A stretch of DNA of 64,000 bases from Magicicada septendecula. Lineage: Eukaryota; Arthropoda; Insecta; Hemiptera; Cicadidae. The stretch is taken from NCBI GenBank assembly GCA_034769895.1, contig CM068373.1:24948120-25012119 (forward strand). Direction: 5' to 3'. The position numbers and the translations under genes were made by a program. Within the stretch, counting starts at the first letter, position 1, and each line of letters opens with the position of its first letter. Below the pieces are notes generated by a model that worked only from the letters and a program-made list of their open reading frames with translations, made no database searches and had not been told where the DNA came from. This document shows positions 34,683 to 45,490 of this stretch, one piece after another.

Positions 34683-34980
34683 TGATTAGAATTTATATAG
34701 TTCATGTGTCAATGATAAAGTATGATAATCAATCATAGCTAATTGTAATAAATCGAAGAACAATTTATAAGAAAATTTGAGCATTTATTTATATTTTACC
34801 CTGAGATAAAGAGCATAAAAATAAAAAGTTAAATTGACGCACACAACGTCGGGCATATTAATTGTTATAACTTGGCTCCCACACGCGGGACATTAAATAG
34901 ATAGCATAACAGTAGTAAAATGTTATAAATTGTGTTATAAATTGGCGCTCCGGAACTTAGGGGCATATTATATAGTTATA
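34683..34980 (+). repeat. Gypsy 3' LTR, last part
   Basis: Resumes the LTR exactly where 28203 left off and matches 20224-20521. It ends GTTATA and is followed by CGTT, the target duplication. Confidence 0.95.
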
Positions 34981-35086
34981 CGTTTGTGCATCACAATTTC
35001 AGACAAATGTTAAGTTCTATAAACATGTTTTTTTGGTATCCAAGTCTCGTAAATGTTAATAATTAAAAATTACCTTAATAAACGTC

Positions 35087-36732
35087 TTGCAACTTCTCTT
35101 GAATAGTATCAAAGGATATGTCGATAAGCATGTTACGAAGATCAGATTATCTATGACCCATATACGTGATAAGAAATTACAAAGTCTATTAAGTAATCAA
35201 CGTTATGATGTAAACATAGAATGTAAACCTAAATTTTATACTAGGGTTTCTAATTTGACAGTTATAGAATTCAACAACAGCGAAATTGAAATACTGAACA
35301 AAAGGCTAAAGTACAACTTTCCTACCGTACATAAAAATCAGATTATTAGTGAGGTTGTTAACGCAGAAGCGGCAATTAAATCTATACCTCATCACAATTT
35401 ACAAAACGAAGCAAGACAACTGATTAATATTAAGCTTAAAAAGACATTAGACTCGCAGAATAAGAAATATTACGTAGCAACAATACCAATTATCCAAATC
35501 AACTCAAAATCATAAAACAAATAAAAAGAAAATAGTTAACTGACAAGGGCAATACTCTTGTAATTATGAAACAAGATTTATATAAACGAAAAACATGAGT
35601 TTATACACGATAACAACATCAAAACATTGGATAAAGACTCCACTGCAAAGTACATCAAAGACTTAATGCACAAATTTATTTAATGAAAGTACTCGACGAT
35701 ATTTGAAACCCATAAATGCACAGGCGCCTAGGTTTACTGGTCTGCCGAAGATACACAAGGAGAACGTCCCCATAAGACCTTTAATAAATTATACCTCGGC
35801 GCCCGATTACAAAACAGCTAAAAAATTAGCTCAAATTATTAAAAACAACATAATAATAGAGCCTAATCACAGCATTAAAAACAGTTTTGAACTCATAGAC
35901 AACATGAAAGATATTAAAATTTCCCCACAATACAAATTACTATCGCTAGACATCATTAACGTGTACACCAATATACCTGTACGAGATACCTTAACCGTTA
36001 TTAATAATAACTTAATAAGAGCTAAGAAATTAAGCATTATAGAATCAACGAATTAATCTTACTGCTGAAAGTAGTATTAGACCAAAACTACTTCACATTC
36101 GATGATAAATACTTCACACAAGGGGAAGGACTTGCCAGGGGTCACCACTCAAAGGCCTATTATCTGATATATTCATAAACAATTACGAAAACGAACTTCT
36201 TTTTACCCATAACAATAAAAATTTAAATAGAATAATCTTATACAAACGCTATGTCGACGATACCTTTATTATATTTGATTGCACTACGCGCCAGATAGAT
36301 AAATTAAAAAATTATATGAACAGCGTACACAATAATATTCAATTTACAATAGAACATGAAGAGGACAACGAAATTAATTTTTTGGACCTAACCATAATAA
36401 AGAAGGCAAATAATTTTCAGTACAAAATTTACAGAAAACCTACAACCACGGATTTGACTATAAACGCAGAGTCACACCACCCACATTCACAAAAATTAGC
36501 AGGATTTCATAGCTTTATAAATAGGTTAATCAATATACCACTGGAAACAGATGATTTTAAAGATGAATTAAATACCATAAAATACGTAGCCACAAAAAAC
36601 GGATTCTGTAGCACATTAATAGATACACTGTTGAAGAAACATTTAAAAACAAACATAATAATACAAATAAACTTAAAATTAATAGAAACACTAATATTGT
36701 GCAATATATATCAGCAGAGTATACAAATATAG
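35087..36732 (+). pseudogene. PLE1 reverse transcriptase, broken
   Basis: Blocks at 35087-35515, 35703-36056 and 36316-36732 correspond to the N-terminal, fingers/palm and palm/thumb parts of a Penelope RT. Diagnostic signatures are GLPKIHKENVPIRPLINY, SLDIINVYTNIPV (catalytic Asp of motif A), YKRYVDDTFIIF (motif C, with the two catalytic Asp) and INFLDLTIIKK. They align in order with the better-preserved PLE2 protein at 52216-54107. The gaps between blocks contain stops and frame changes. Confidence 0.8.
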
Positions 36733-36839
36733 TGCCGCTTATTTTGAAAACAATTTAAACAATTTTGACTTCCAAGTGATTTTCCGTGCCAAATAACTTA
36801 CATAAAATGCTTAAATCAACAGACAAAATACCTATAGAG

Positions 36840-37211
36840 AAACAAACAGGTGTATACAAGCTATCATGTAATGACGGCAACAAGATGTATGTCTGCCAAA
36901 CTGGCAGACGGTTTCGAGAGTGGTTTAGGGAACATTTGCCTAAGAGCAAAATTACATAGTTATAACGTATTAAATCCAACTACGCTCGTCACCTCATGGA
37001 GTCCAACCATGGGTATACAGATTTTGACACTAATTTCAAGCCATTACATTATTGTGCCAAGGGACGTCGTGTGGACACACTCGAGGAATATGAGATTTAC
37101 AAGGCATTTAAAACCAATTCTGGAAATGTTTTAAATGATCAGTTATCTTTCAAATCACATTATTTATTTGATACAACTATTGAGTTCGAGACACAAGACA
37201 ATACTAGATAA
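36840..37211 (+). pseudogene. PLE1 GIY-YIG endonuclease, broken
   Basis: After the RT, the reading GVYKLSCNDGNKMYVCQTGR with a following RF-EWFREHL is the GIY-YIG core of Penelope-like elements (the second Y and the Arg of QTGRxF are present). NGYTDFDTNFKPLHYCAKGR with EEYEIYKAFKTNSGN then matches the downstream part of PLE2 (54260-54390). The domain cuts target DNA to prime reverse transcription. Frame changes separate the two halves. Confidence 0.75.
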
Positions 37212-37393
37212 CATTAATAAACCTTGGATAGCAATCAGAACCTTGGACCTGAGTTCTGATAAGTTTGACAGTATGAACTTGACCTCCAACAGTGCGCACT
37301 GTGCAATGTGAAAAGGCGTAAGTTTGTAGTGTAAATTATGTGTATGTGTGTCGTGTGTCATTAATTTTTAACGTTTGACGACGGAAGAGTGAT

Positions 37394-37440
37394 TATCCTC
37401 TGAAGATGAAACCTTAGGTTTTGAAACGCGTCAGGACAAA
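37394..37440 (+). ncRNA. Hammerhead-ribozyme-like motif of PLE1
   Basis: Core CTGAAGA (37400-37406) and GAAA (37423-37426). Stem II is AAACC (409-413) with GGTTT (417-421) plus a G-T pair. Stem I is TCCT (37396-37399) with AGGA (37433-37436). The short palindromic ACGCGT forms the minimal stem III, so expected cleavage is after C37432. Position 7 of the core tolerates any base, so CTGAAGA fits CTGANGA. One extra T stands between the core and stem II. Hammerheads with minimal stem III that work as dimers are known in Penelope-like elements. Confidence 0.65.
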
Positions 37441-37699
37441 ATAAGAAGAAGTCGCAAGACGTTTATTAAGGTAATTTTTAATTATTAAATGTTAAGTCAT
37501 TAGGAAATATTTTAAATAAGAAAGGTAGTAAATTGCAGCCCTGCAGAACTACCGAAGTGGTTACAAATCGATCAGATGTATTTCCTTAAAATCTTACTTG
37601 AAAACACCGCTGGTGATGGTATGATCTGATCCACTGAATTAGTTAAGGACTAATGCAAAAACTGATTAAGTTGTTCAGACGAAGACGATATGTGCAATT

Positions 37700-38170
37700 T
37701 ACTAATTATTTCCTTCTCACTGGGATGCCTTCATAAAATCTAAAAAGGTAAAGTCCACCTGGCCACAATCTTGACTGTGAACCGGCGGCAGATAGGAAGA
37801 CGCCAAGTTGTTTATTGTAGAGTGCCCATTTATAAAGCCATACTGCTGGGGAAAAACACATGGTATACTCCTGTGTCTTAATACACTTCTACATAATCTT
37901 TTCCAAGATATTTGAAATAATGACTGAAATTGGCCTAAAATTTGATATTTTTTTAGGAACTTTGGAATGGGCATAACAGCAGCTACTTTCAAAGGCGAGG
38001 GGATATTCCCATAATGTGAAATTCTAATTAAAACCGAGGAAACAACGGACGCGACATTCTCGGCACACCTTTAATGATTAATGATAGAATCTTTTCAATT
38101 TCCAACCGCCGTCCCCAACTTCAGACTCTTTATCGCTGATAGCACGTCAGTAGTAAGGATGTTAGGACTA
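37700..38170 (-). pseudogene. LINE reverse transcriptase relic (CR1/Jockey-like)
   Basis: The minus strand reads, in two frames, VPRMSRPLF-type sequence, then ISHYGNIPSPLKVAAV, then PIPKFLKK and, near its end, PQQYGFINGHSTINNLASS with VDFTFLDFMKA. These are the P-x-x-x-K, Q-[FY]-G-F-x-x-x-H-S-T and FLDxxKAFD motifs at the start of LINE RT domains. The catalytic YADD part is absent, so it is truncated, with stops and a frame change. Together with other LINE pieces here it suggests several clades were once active. Confidence 0.65.
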
Positions 38171-41035
38171 CCTGTCAAAATGTAATTCCAAATAATCGGC
38201 AATTTCAGCTAGCAATTTCTTCCCTTTTCACGACAGTCTCTAAAACACCACATTTGGCAGCCCTTGCCGCTATCGTCAGACTGATTCTCTGAAATGTATT
38301 TCATGAAAATTGTACTGTAACATTACAATTTATATATTATGTATTTGAAGAGTACTCAACGTAATTATTAAATAATTTGTCAGCTAGGTTGTGGAAGTTC
38401 TGTGTTTGTTACGTTATAATAAACGTAATAAAAGTTATCCATTTGGATGCACAATAAATTTTACGTGAGAAGACAGGATGAAGATTCCGTGACGTTGAGT
38501 AAATGCTAATAAAACATTGACTTATTAAAAAAAGCAAATTCTTTAAAGATTAAAAAAATGTATTAAAAGTTGCCTAATTAGGGATAAGCTGTTTTACACG
38601 TATTAATCATAGTATACACCTCTTAAATTTTCCATAAATAATATGCAAACAATAAAATAAACACAGATATGAACATGTACATAATAAACATAAAAATATG
38701 TATGAAAAAATTATAAAATTGAAAAATTTAACAAACAAATTATGAAATTGTTGTGAGTACATGTGTGTCTGACATTATATTATAGAATTCAAGTAATTAT
38801 TTTCAATATTGGAAACCATCTATCAATTTAATATTTATGACAAAAATGAAAAGTTTAGTTGTAGTATTTTAATAAAAAATAATATTGATTTTATTTCAAT
38901 AAATATTATTTATTAAAGACCCATTTAACTAACTAGAAAAATTATTCTAAATTTGATGGTACAATTGCACGCCTAAATTATATTATTTATTTAAATTTTT
39001 GTAATTACGCCGTGTACAATTATGTATTTTTTGCTTTTATAAGTAAGCTTAATGGTTAAACTTGTTTTCTGTATTTGTTTATAAAACTAGTTTTTTAATT
39101 TTTCACCTGGTTTTCACTGTTAAGTTACCGTGACGTGTGAGTTGTGTTTTGCTCTTTGATGACGATGATGAAGTTCCTATGTCGCTTAGCAGACGGACAC
39201 ATTGTCCTCGTTAGCAAATTATTAGCGTCTGTTTTATCGTTTGGAATCGTACGTGGTTTTATATACTCCATGGCACCGCGACAGCTTGAAGATTGTCTAA
39301 CAGGCCATCTCGAAAATGTACATTTTGGTCAGCGCGTCGGTTATAACTTTTTCAGTCTTTTCACTTCATAATTAGTGTTCATTTGCGATCTAATAGAATC
39401 ATGAGAAGATTCGTGAAATGTTTGTCTTTATTTAGACAGTAATTAACTGTTTGTCTCACATTAATTAACTGAGTAATAATTCCATTTTTTTATAGTTTAG
39501 TTATACTTTTACCTTAATCTAAATTGTATCTACACATGCGTCATTTCGCAAGTCTTAAAATTAAATCATTCACTCTGCTGTATGTATTGTCAGTGTGCGA
39601 ATTTCTATCAGATAATCGTATTTAGTTATTTGCATTTTCTGCCTGTCCGAACTGGAGCTCACTACCACAAGTTAACTACACTGTAACAATGACGTAATTG
39701 TTCCTCTCTCGATCAGATGATGCGACATACACACACACACATTTACGTCAAGAACACTCATACGTTTGCCACCCCTCGGTAACCAAATAACTCATTGTTA
39801 AAAAAAAAACAAGTGTTCTAACAAGTCAAGAATTGTCCACAACTTGTCCGTTCCCGTATGAACAATTTTAAAACTCCGTACAAATTGTATGTATTTATTT
39901 TATATGTAGAAATAAATTACCCTTAGTTACCCTTAGGCAAAAATGCAAATATGTATCGTTGCAGAACATTAACTTATGAGGAGGGTCATTCAATAACTTA
40001 AAGAGACGAATCGCTGTAGAGGAAAATAGGTTTATTTAATTAGTATGACACATTTTAAAATTTTTATTATGATTCCCGGCAACATTAATTTATTAGCTTC
40101 ACCTCTGAATAAGCTTTTTTATTGCTGCTGAAAAGAAATCTACTAATACAATTAATAAACAAACCATATTTTTTGTCTTGCTAAAGATGCTAGGCTATAT
40201 TGTTCTTTTAAAATGTCTTTAAAATATTTATAAATACGTATATCATTACCAACTCAAAAACCCAAAGTTTCTTATTGGTGCAAATGTAAAATTTTTACCT
40301 TACAGAATAAACCAGTTTTCTCTTATTATAAACTTCGTCAGAGGGTGCCACTAGGAGCGCTGTCCGTCTTGTTCTTGGTGACGGCGCCGTCTTTTGAATG
40401 TGTGTGATCGATGTTGTGTGTGTGTGTGGGGGGGGTGTAATGTTCGAATAGTATGTGTGATTTGAATTGTGTCAGTTCGTTTAGGTCCTTTTTATGTGTT
40501 TTTGTGACAGATGATTACATTACGGAGTCGGTAGTGTTATACTTAACAGTTAGTTAATCAACGGATACATCATGGACAACAAAATCCAAGTGTTTAGAAT
40601 ATTTTGTAATAATAATATATTTTTTTCATTTTGTGTAAACCCTTTCCTTGCGTTATTAAAAAGTCTCATGTCAAACGAGAATCATGTAACAAGTGTCTTT
40701 AAAGAGATACAAGTGTCTGGATATTGGGATGACCCAGCCAACTGGTTTTATATAGTTTGCAATCAATCTCTGTCAACTTCGCGTTGTGTCACAATATTTT
40801 GCACCAGCTCCGTCCGTGTTATTACTAAAATCTCATTTTAGCTGATTCAATTTTTTGCTGCCTCTGTCCCTCTTAGCGCTGACAAAAACTTACCGGTCCT
40901 TTCAATGAAACTTGCGGCTTTAACACACGGACGTTCACCTCCCCGCGCGCATCAACAATTACGTACGCGGATATACAATGCTGCAAGCTATACAAGCAAC
41001 CTTAGCGTGACTTTCCGCTCGACACAAAACTCTCG
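38171..41035. other. No gene seen
   Basis: Long AT-rich stretch. It includes a short (GT)n followed by a G run (about 40415-40437). Open frames at 39144-39371 and 40572-40841 match no family I recognise. Confidence 0.5.
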
Positions 41036-41039
41036 TTTC

Positions 41040-41185
41040 CTGGTATAATTAATTTTCATCAATTCCAGTCGCTCTCTGCACAGCATAGGGCTTCGACGAA
41101 GCTACTACGCCAACGGGCTCTATTTTGGGCGAGGACTCTGACCTCTCCAAAGTACTTCCCTTCCATTTCTGCTTCCATCTCGGTA
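41040..41185 (-). pseudogene. Possible LINE C-terminal fragment
   Basis: The minus strand reads GEVRVLAQNRARWRSSFVEA followed by LCCAESDW. An A-x-[DN]-R-x-x-W-R-x-x-V-x-A-L-C tail is a frequent C-terminus of arthropod LINE ORF2 proteins. It is short and unconfirmed. Confidence 0.3.
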
Positions 41186-41409
41186 GTGTTTCCTGGTATA
41201 GGAAATATTAAACTCAAACGACAAGTGGCAATAACTAAAAGAATTAATAATTTACAATAATAAATCTTTTAAAGCCTTTATGAGTCAGAATTACCAAAAG
41301 AATAGACTAATCCCTTACTAGATACAAATGTACACCAAATACAAAAACATTATATTTGATACAAAAATTGATTTACAATTTACCATTAACAGATTAAAAA
41401 TATCAAACT

Positions 41410-41411
<2 letters not shown>

Positions 41412-41479
<68 letters not shown>

Positions 41480-41503
41480 ACACACACACACCACACACAC
41501 ACA
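41412..41503. repeat. Compound microsatellite (TC)n then (CA)n
   Basis: About thirty TC units, a TTTCTCTTA break and then about ten CA units. It has the same TC-to-CA order as the tract at 9961-10098. Confidence 0.95.
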
Positions 41504-41904
41504 TGGAGTAAATCCAAGTGAACACAGAGAAGAAAGAAATTGCCAAGCCTGACGTAGGGAATAGAGCCGGTCCGTAAAACCGATTTACAAAATTATTAAT
41601 TACTGCTTTGAAGCCGTAGTTAAAATAATAATTCATCAATAAAGATGAAATAAGTTTTCTGAAAATGTGTAGATATAACTGTTGTATGTGTATGTGCGCG
41701 CGCGTGAGTTTTCAGTAGGCCAAGCCGCATTACACTTCCTACGCTCCGTTTTGTCACAGCCACGCCACATTGCTGTAGCAGTTTGTTTATCACGTAGTCG
41801 TGTATGTAAAATTATCACTGTTGAATGTCGCCTCTTCCTCCTTTCATTTGGTATCAATTTCCAGTCTGTCTTCGACTACCTTTCTTTATTTATCCTTCCG
41901 TTAA
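41504..41904. other. No gene seen
   Basis: Mixed sequence with a short (CG)n/(TG)n patch near 41690. No feature recognised. Confidence 0.5.
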
Positions 41905-42405
41905 TGTCGTTACGACGGTTTACTTGATCGTCGTATGTACAATGGAACCAAAATACAAGATGCCAATTAAGTCACTAATTACCAGCTTTAATTTTCACAG
42001 TTAAACAGTTCGTAATTAACAACACAGTCTCTTCCTTATAACAAATCAAATAAAAATTGTTCACACATAATAAAATGTCAACTAATATTAAACACATTTG
42101 TATTACAATATATCGCCCGATTATAAAACGCAACACTTCATTAATAACCACTTGAACGCACACAGTAATAGCGTCCGATAATAACTGAAAACTAAGGCCA
42201 TTAACGCCTTGTATTTATACAACGGTCACAGACCAGAATATTCCAAACTACGCTTTATCTATTAACTACGACGTAATTAATTGCGACCTTGATACAGACC
42301 GCGCGGCTAGCGACTTCCAGAAAAGTCTCGCGAGCGCATTTTGACATCACATACGCAGGCAACATTATAGCTGGATTCCAATGGATCGTTCGAGATGTCG
42401 TAACA
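41905..42405 (-). repeat. Solo-LTR-like relic, copy 2
   Basis: On the minus strand it starts TGTTACGACATC and ends GTCGTAACGACA, so it has TG...CA and inverted ends. A central GTATAAATACAAGG serves as a TATA-box-like element. It is homologous to 17788-18381. No flanking duplication or internal coding was found. Confidence 0.45.
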
Positions 42406-42727
42406 ATATATACATGCTACTTTCATCAACTCGAAGGCGACATGTTTCGGTAGTAATTGCATAATGTAATCAAGTAACCGCCACACAGTTGCTCGACATA
42501 TTTTATTGTTTAGTACTCCATGTAGTATGCAGCCCTGCAACGGCCGTACTATACTGTGTAATTTTCTTATTACAGTTCAACTAATCTAACCGTAATATTA
42601 AATTTATTTTTTAAGGGTTCAATTACTTAATATCATTTAATTTTTTAAAACAACTAGTAATTCCACGGAATAACTAGGTAAAGTTTGAAATAGTGTATTT
42701 ATTTGATAATTTACCTAACATACAGAC
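42406..42727. other. No gene seen
   Basis: AT-rich spacer without recognised features. Confidence 0.5.
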
Positions 42728-43742
42728 TGTAAAATGAACGGTGGCGGTTGGGACTGGCCAGTCTGCCTGAGGTGCCCTCACTGACGCACGCACATTCACA
42801 GCCGGCCCGCGCGCCACAGGTATGATTCGCAAAGTGTGCCGTCCGCTACATAATTACAACTTTTTAAATTTGATTTAATGCCAAACGAAATTACCTTATT
42901 ATCTCCATGAAATTTTAAGAAAAATGAGTCTAAACACGACGTAATTGCGACATCTCTGTTTTCAACACTATAAAAATCAGATCAAGCGACTAAATTAATG
43001 TGGAAGAAATAAAATAAATAAAATATTGTGACACGCAAATCCAAATTTTATTATTTCGTATTCATACAATAAAATACATAGTAATCGTCAGTAAAATATA
43101 AATAACTAAATATGTACACAAATTAGACATACATACTAGTACAGATCTACATAAGTAACAAAAAATCCTACTTCCTACAGCCGCAATTATTTATGTTACC
43201 AGTAGTCTTAATCTTAGTAATAATAGCTTTAACCTTTCCTTGCATGACATTTATGGTCAATGCAAACAAACCTATAATAATTTTTAAAATGATTTTGAGA
43301 ATATATTACATAATTCGACTACCCTACTATTACAGTTGGTGATATTAATATTTGTATAATAAATAAGAATAAGCATAACTCATTAAGCATACTATTATGT
43401 AAGAAAATGTAACCAAAAACATGTAAACTTAAATATTAATATTTGAAATTAATGGTACATAATTATTAGTATTATTCATAACAGGATAATGAACTCATTA
43501 TATCTGTAAAGGGGAGTGATTGTTTGTTGATCGTTGTTGTTTGGTATAATTTTTCTTAGAAATTTTCGCAGAATTCAAAAACAATAACGGTTTTAGCACA
43601 GTAAAAAAAATGCTCTTGCGCTTAGAAATGTCCAGTATGTGAGTCACGGCGGCCACCAAGGGCCAGGTATAATCCGCTGCGTGTGTGTTAGTGAGGATGA
43701 AAGCCGGTCTGTCCTGTCCCAACCGCCACCGTTCATTTTACA
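42728..43742. mobile_element. 1-kb inverted-repeat DNA element (MITE-like)
   Basis: The termini are inverted repeats. TGTAAAATGAACGGTGGCGG plus about ten more bases is identical at both ends, and weaker similarity continues for about 40 bp (CTCACTRACRCAC). The interior is AT-rich and non-coding. GAC flanks both ends (42725-42727, 43743-43745), a possible 3-bp target duplication. The superfamily is not assigned. Confidence 0.7.
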
Positions 43743-43745
43743 GAC

Positions 43746-44911
43746 TTTATTCAGGTAACCAATGAATACTTAGTTATTTCACGAACGGTAACATATATAT
43801 TGCTACATGCTACTCGCTTAATACGCAGTTTGCACGTGGTCCCTTGATGATAGTTTTAACTGGACGTTACCGTATTGCTTTACTTTAAATAAACAGCTAA
43901 CGTAAAACAGTTAAAAATTTGTATTACTTTCTGGCCTTTTTTACACATATTGCTGATTATCCGCTGCGGTCGTGCCACCCAATTCCGCGTTTAATCGAGA
44001 GTTCAGTGTATGTTATACAAGAAATTTACCTGCATAACAGAAAACAAGGTAGTGTCTTAAAATATTTTGGGTGTCGCTAGCATTCTTTAGTGTACTCGAC
44101 ATTGCCTTATTCCATGATTCAGTTCTAAATCGTCAAATTAACTGAAACGTATTGCTGAGAATGTGTGGAAATTTTTCATTAAATAAGATATTTTTTCTGT
44201 TTTGGAATCATAAGATGTGTACCATTCTATTCTGTCTGAAGATGTTTTAAACTTACGGTAGTGTTCTTTGTTACTAAAGCGACAAACATTTTCAAATCGT
44301 ATAGTGTAGTTACTACTAAGCGACATTCCGTTTCACGTGATACACATAGCCACAGAGCCCCAGGCAATAAAGTTTAATTTACGGTAGTCTATAAGCGCCT
44401 CAATCTCACATATTACGTCATGAATTATTATGTGAGACATTACAACACAGCTGGTCACAACGGTACTGTAACTATGTCTACACCGCTGTGGCTAACGTTA
44501 TACCACTAACGTCGACTAATTAACTTTCATGAGGAGCCATATTAGCCTATATTGGTGACCTCTTTGTATTTAATTTTGTTTCGGAGAACAGGAGTGTGGT
44601 AGACTCTGTAAGTGCAAGTAATAAGAGAAATTGCAAATTTAACTCGTCTGTACAACTGACAATTATACAAACTCTAATAAAATATAAGATATTACACATG
44701 CAACCATAATACACAAATAAATAATATTATTATGTTCTTTATATGTGAGTTTGCACAACCGCCAGTCTGTCGGTGCCGCTATCCGTTGACACATCAAACA
44801 GCCCACGCCCTTGTCGTTTTCTTATATCGCATTGCCCAGTTTTCGACACTTCACATATTTTCCTTAGTTTTAGTAGATTTCAGTTTCCTACCAGTGCATA
44901 TATATATATAT
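43746..44911. other. No gene seen
   Basis: AT-rich DNA, ending in a perfect (TA)n tract at about 44898-44911. No coding or RNA gene recognised. Confidence 0.5.
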
Positions 44912-45354
44912 TGTAGCGTGACAGAAAATCCACTACTTATTAAGTCATATAAAATCATAAAGTTTAATTACACCACATATGTTAAAATAATATTGAATGA
45001 GATTTAAGGAAATTAAAGGAATGAACCACGATAAAATAAAAATCCTCATTACATTATATAAAAACCACTGTTTAAATATCAAAGAAAGTATTGAAAGCAA
45101 CTCATAGTATAAGATCAGTAATTTACCCAGGAAGCTAGGAGCAGTAAACAAATTAAATCACACCATATCAAGAAGAGAATCAGTTTAAGAGTGGTGAATA
45201 CCAAAATACCCCAAAAATAAGAAGGAAGAATAAAGTTTGTGATCAGGAAGAAAACAATACCCTGAAACCTTTAGAAAAGAACAAGGTCCGTGTCAGTAAA
45301 TAAATTAGATGCTCCAAACTAAACATCAGTCGAGATAACACCAAGTACCTTGGT

Positions 45355-45490
45355 TTACCCAAGAATGAAGAAGGAAGACAAGAAGACCAGAAGAATGAAG
45401 ACTAGAAGAAGGACAAGAAAGAAGATAAGAAGAAGGACAAGAAAGAAGATAGGAAGAAGGACAAGAAAGAAGACAGGAGGAGAGAAAGAA
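45355..45490. repeat. Purine-only minisatellite
   Basis: Units of about 24-25 bp built on GAAGAAGGACAAGAAAGAAG (about 45411-45484, three copies), flanked by shorter GAAGA-rich repeats. One strand is almost pure purine. The Ser/Leu-rich minus-strand frame is an artefact. Confidence 0.85.

Larger units (their letters stand above)
18600..34980 (+). mobile_element. Ty3/Gypsy LTR retrotransposon, looks whole, 3' LTR split by an insertion
   Basis: LTRs of 1922 bp begin TATAAC and end GTTATA. The element is flanked by a 4-bp target duplication, CGTT (18596-18599 and 34981-34984). Internal parts are the primer-binding site, gag (20668-22131), pol (22234-25404: protease, RT, RNase H, integrase) and an AT-rich 1.2-kb tail without envelope. 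Both coding blocks are open throughout, so it looks whole. The 3' LTR is interrupted by a 6.5-kb element at 28204-34678; removing that and its ATAT duplication gives exactly 1922 bp. By eye the two LTRs differ at about four positions (about 0.2%), which implies a very recent insertion. Confidence 0.95.
35059..37485 (+). mobile_element. Penelope-like element 1 (PLE1)
   Basis: A retroelement encoding a telomerase-related reverse transcriptase and a GIY-YIG endonuclease. It is bounded by a 9-bp target duplication, TAAATGTTA (35050-35058 and 37486-37494). Its ends are perfect 32-bp inverted repeats (ATAATTAAAAATTACCTTAA at the left, its complement at the right). A hammerhead-like motif lies just inside the right end. 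Coding blocks are: N-terminal region 35087-35515; RT fingers and palm with GLPKIHK (about 35737) and LSLDIINVYTNIP (about 35943); catalytic YVDDTF (about 36252); thumb PTTTDLTIN (about 36442); and a GIY-YIG-like part with KMYVCQTGRRF (about 36883). Frames change several times, so it is not functional as a protein gene. Confidence 0.85.

Noticed and set aside
39975-40015. GAGGGTCATTCAATAACTTA, resembling a mariner-type inverted end
   Set aside because: No partner end and no transposase nearby. Resemblance from memory only.
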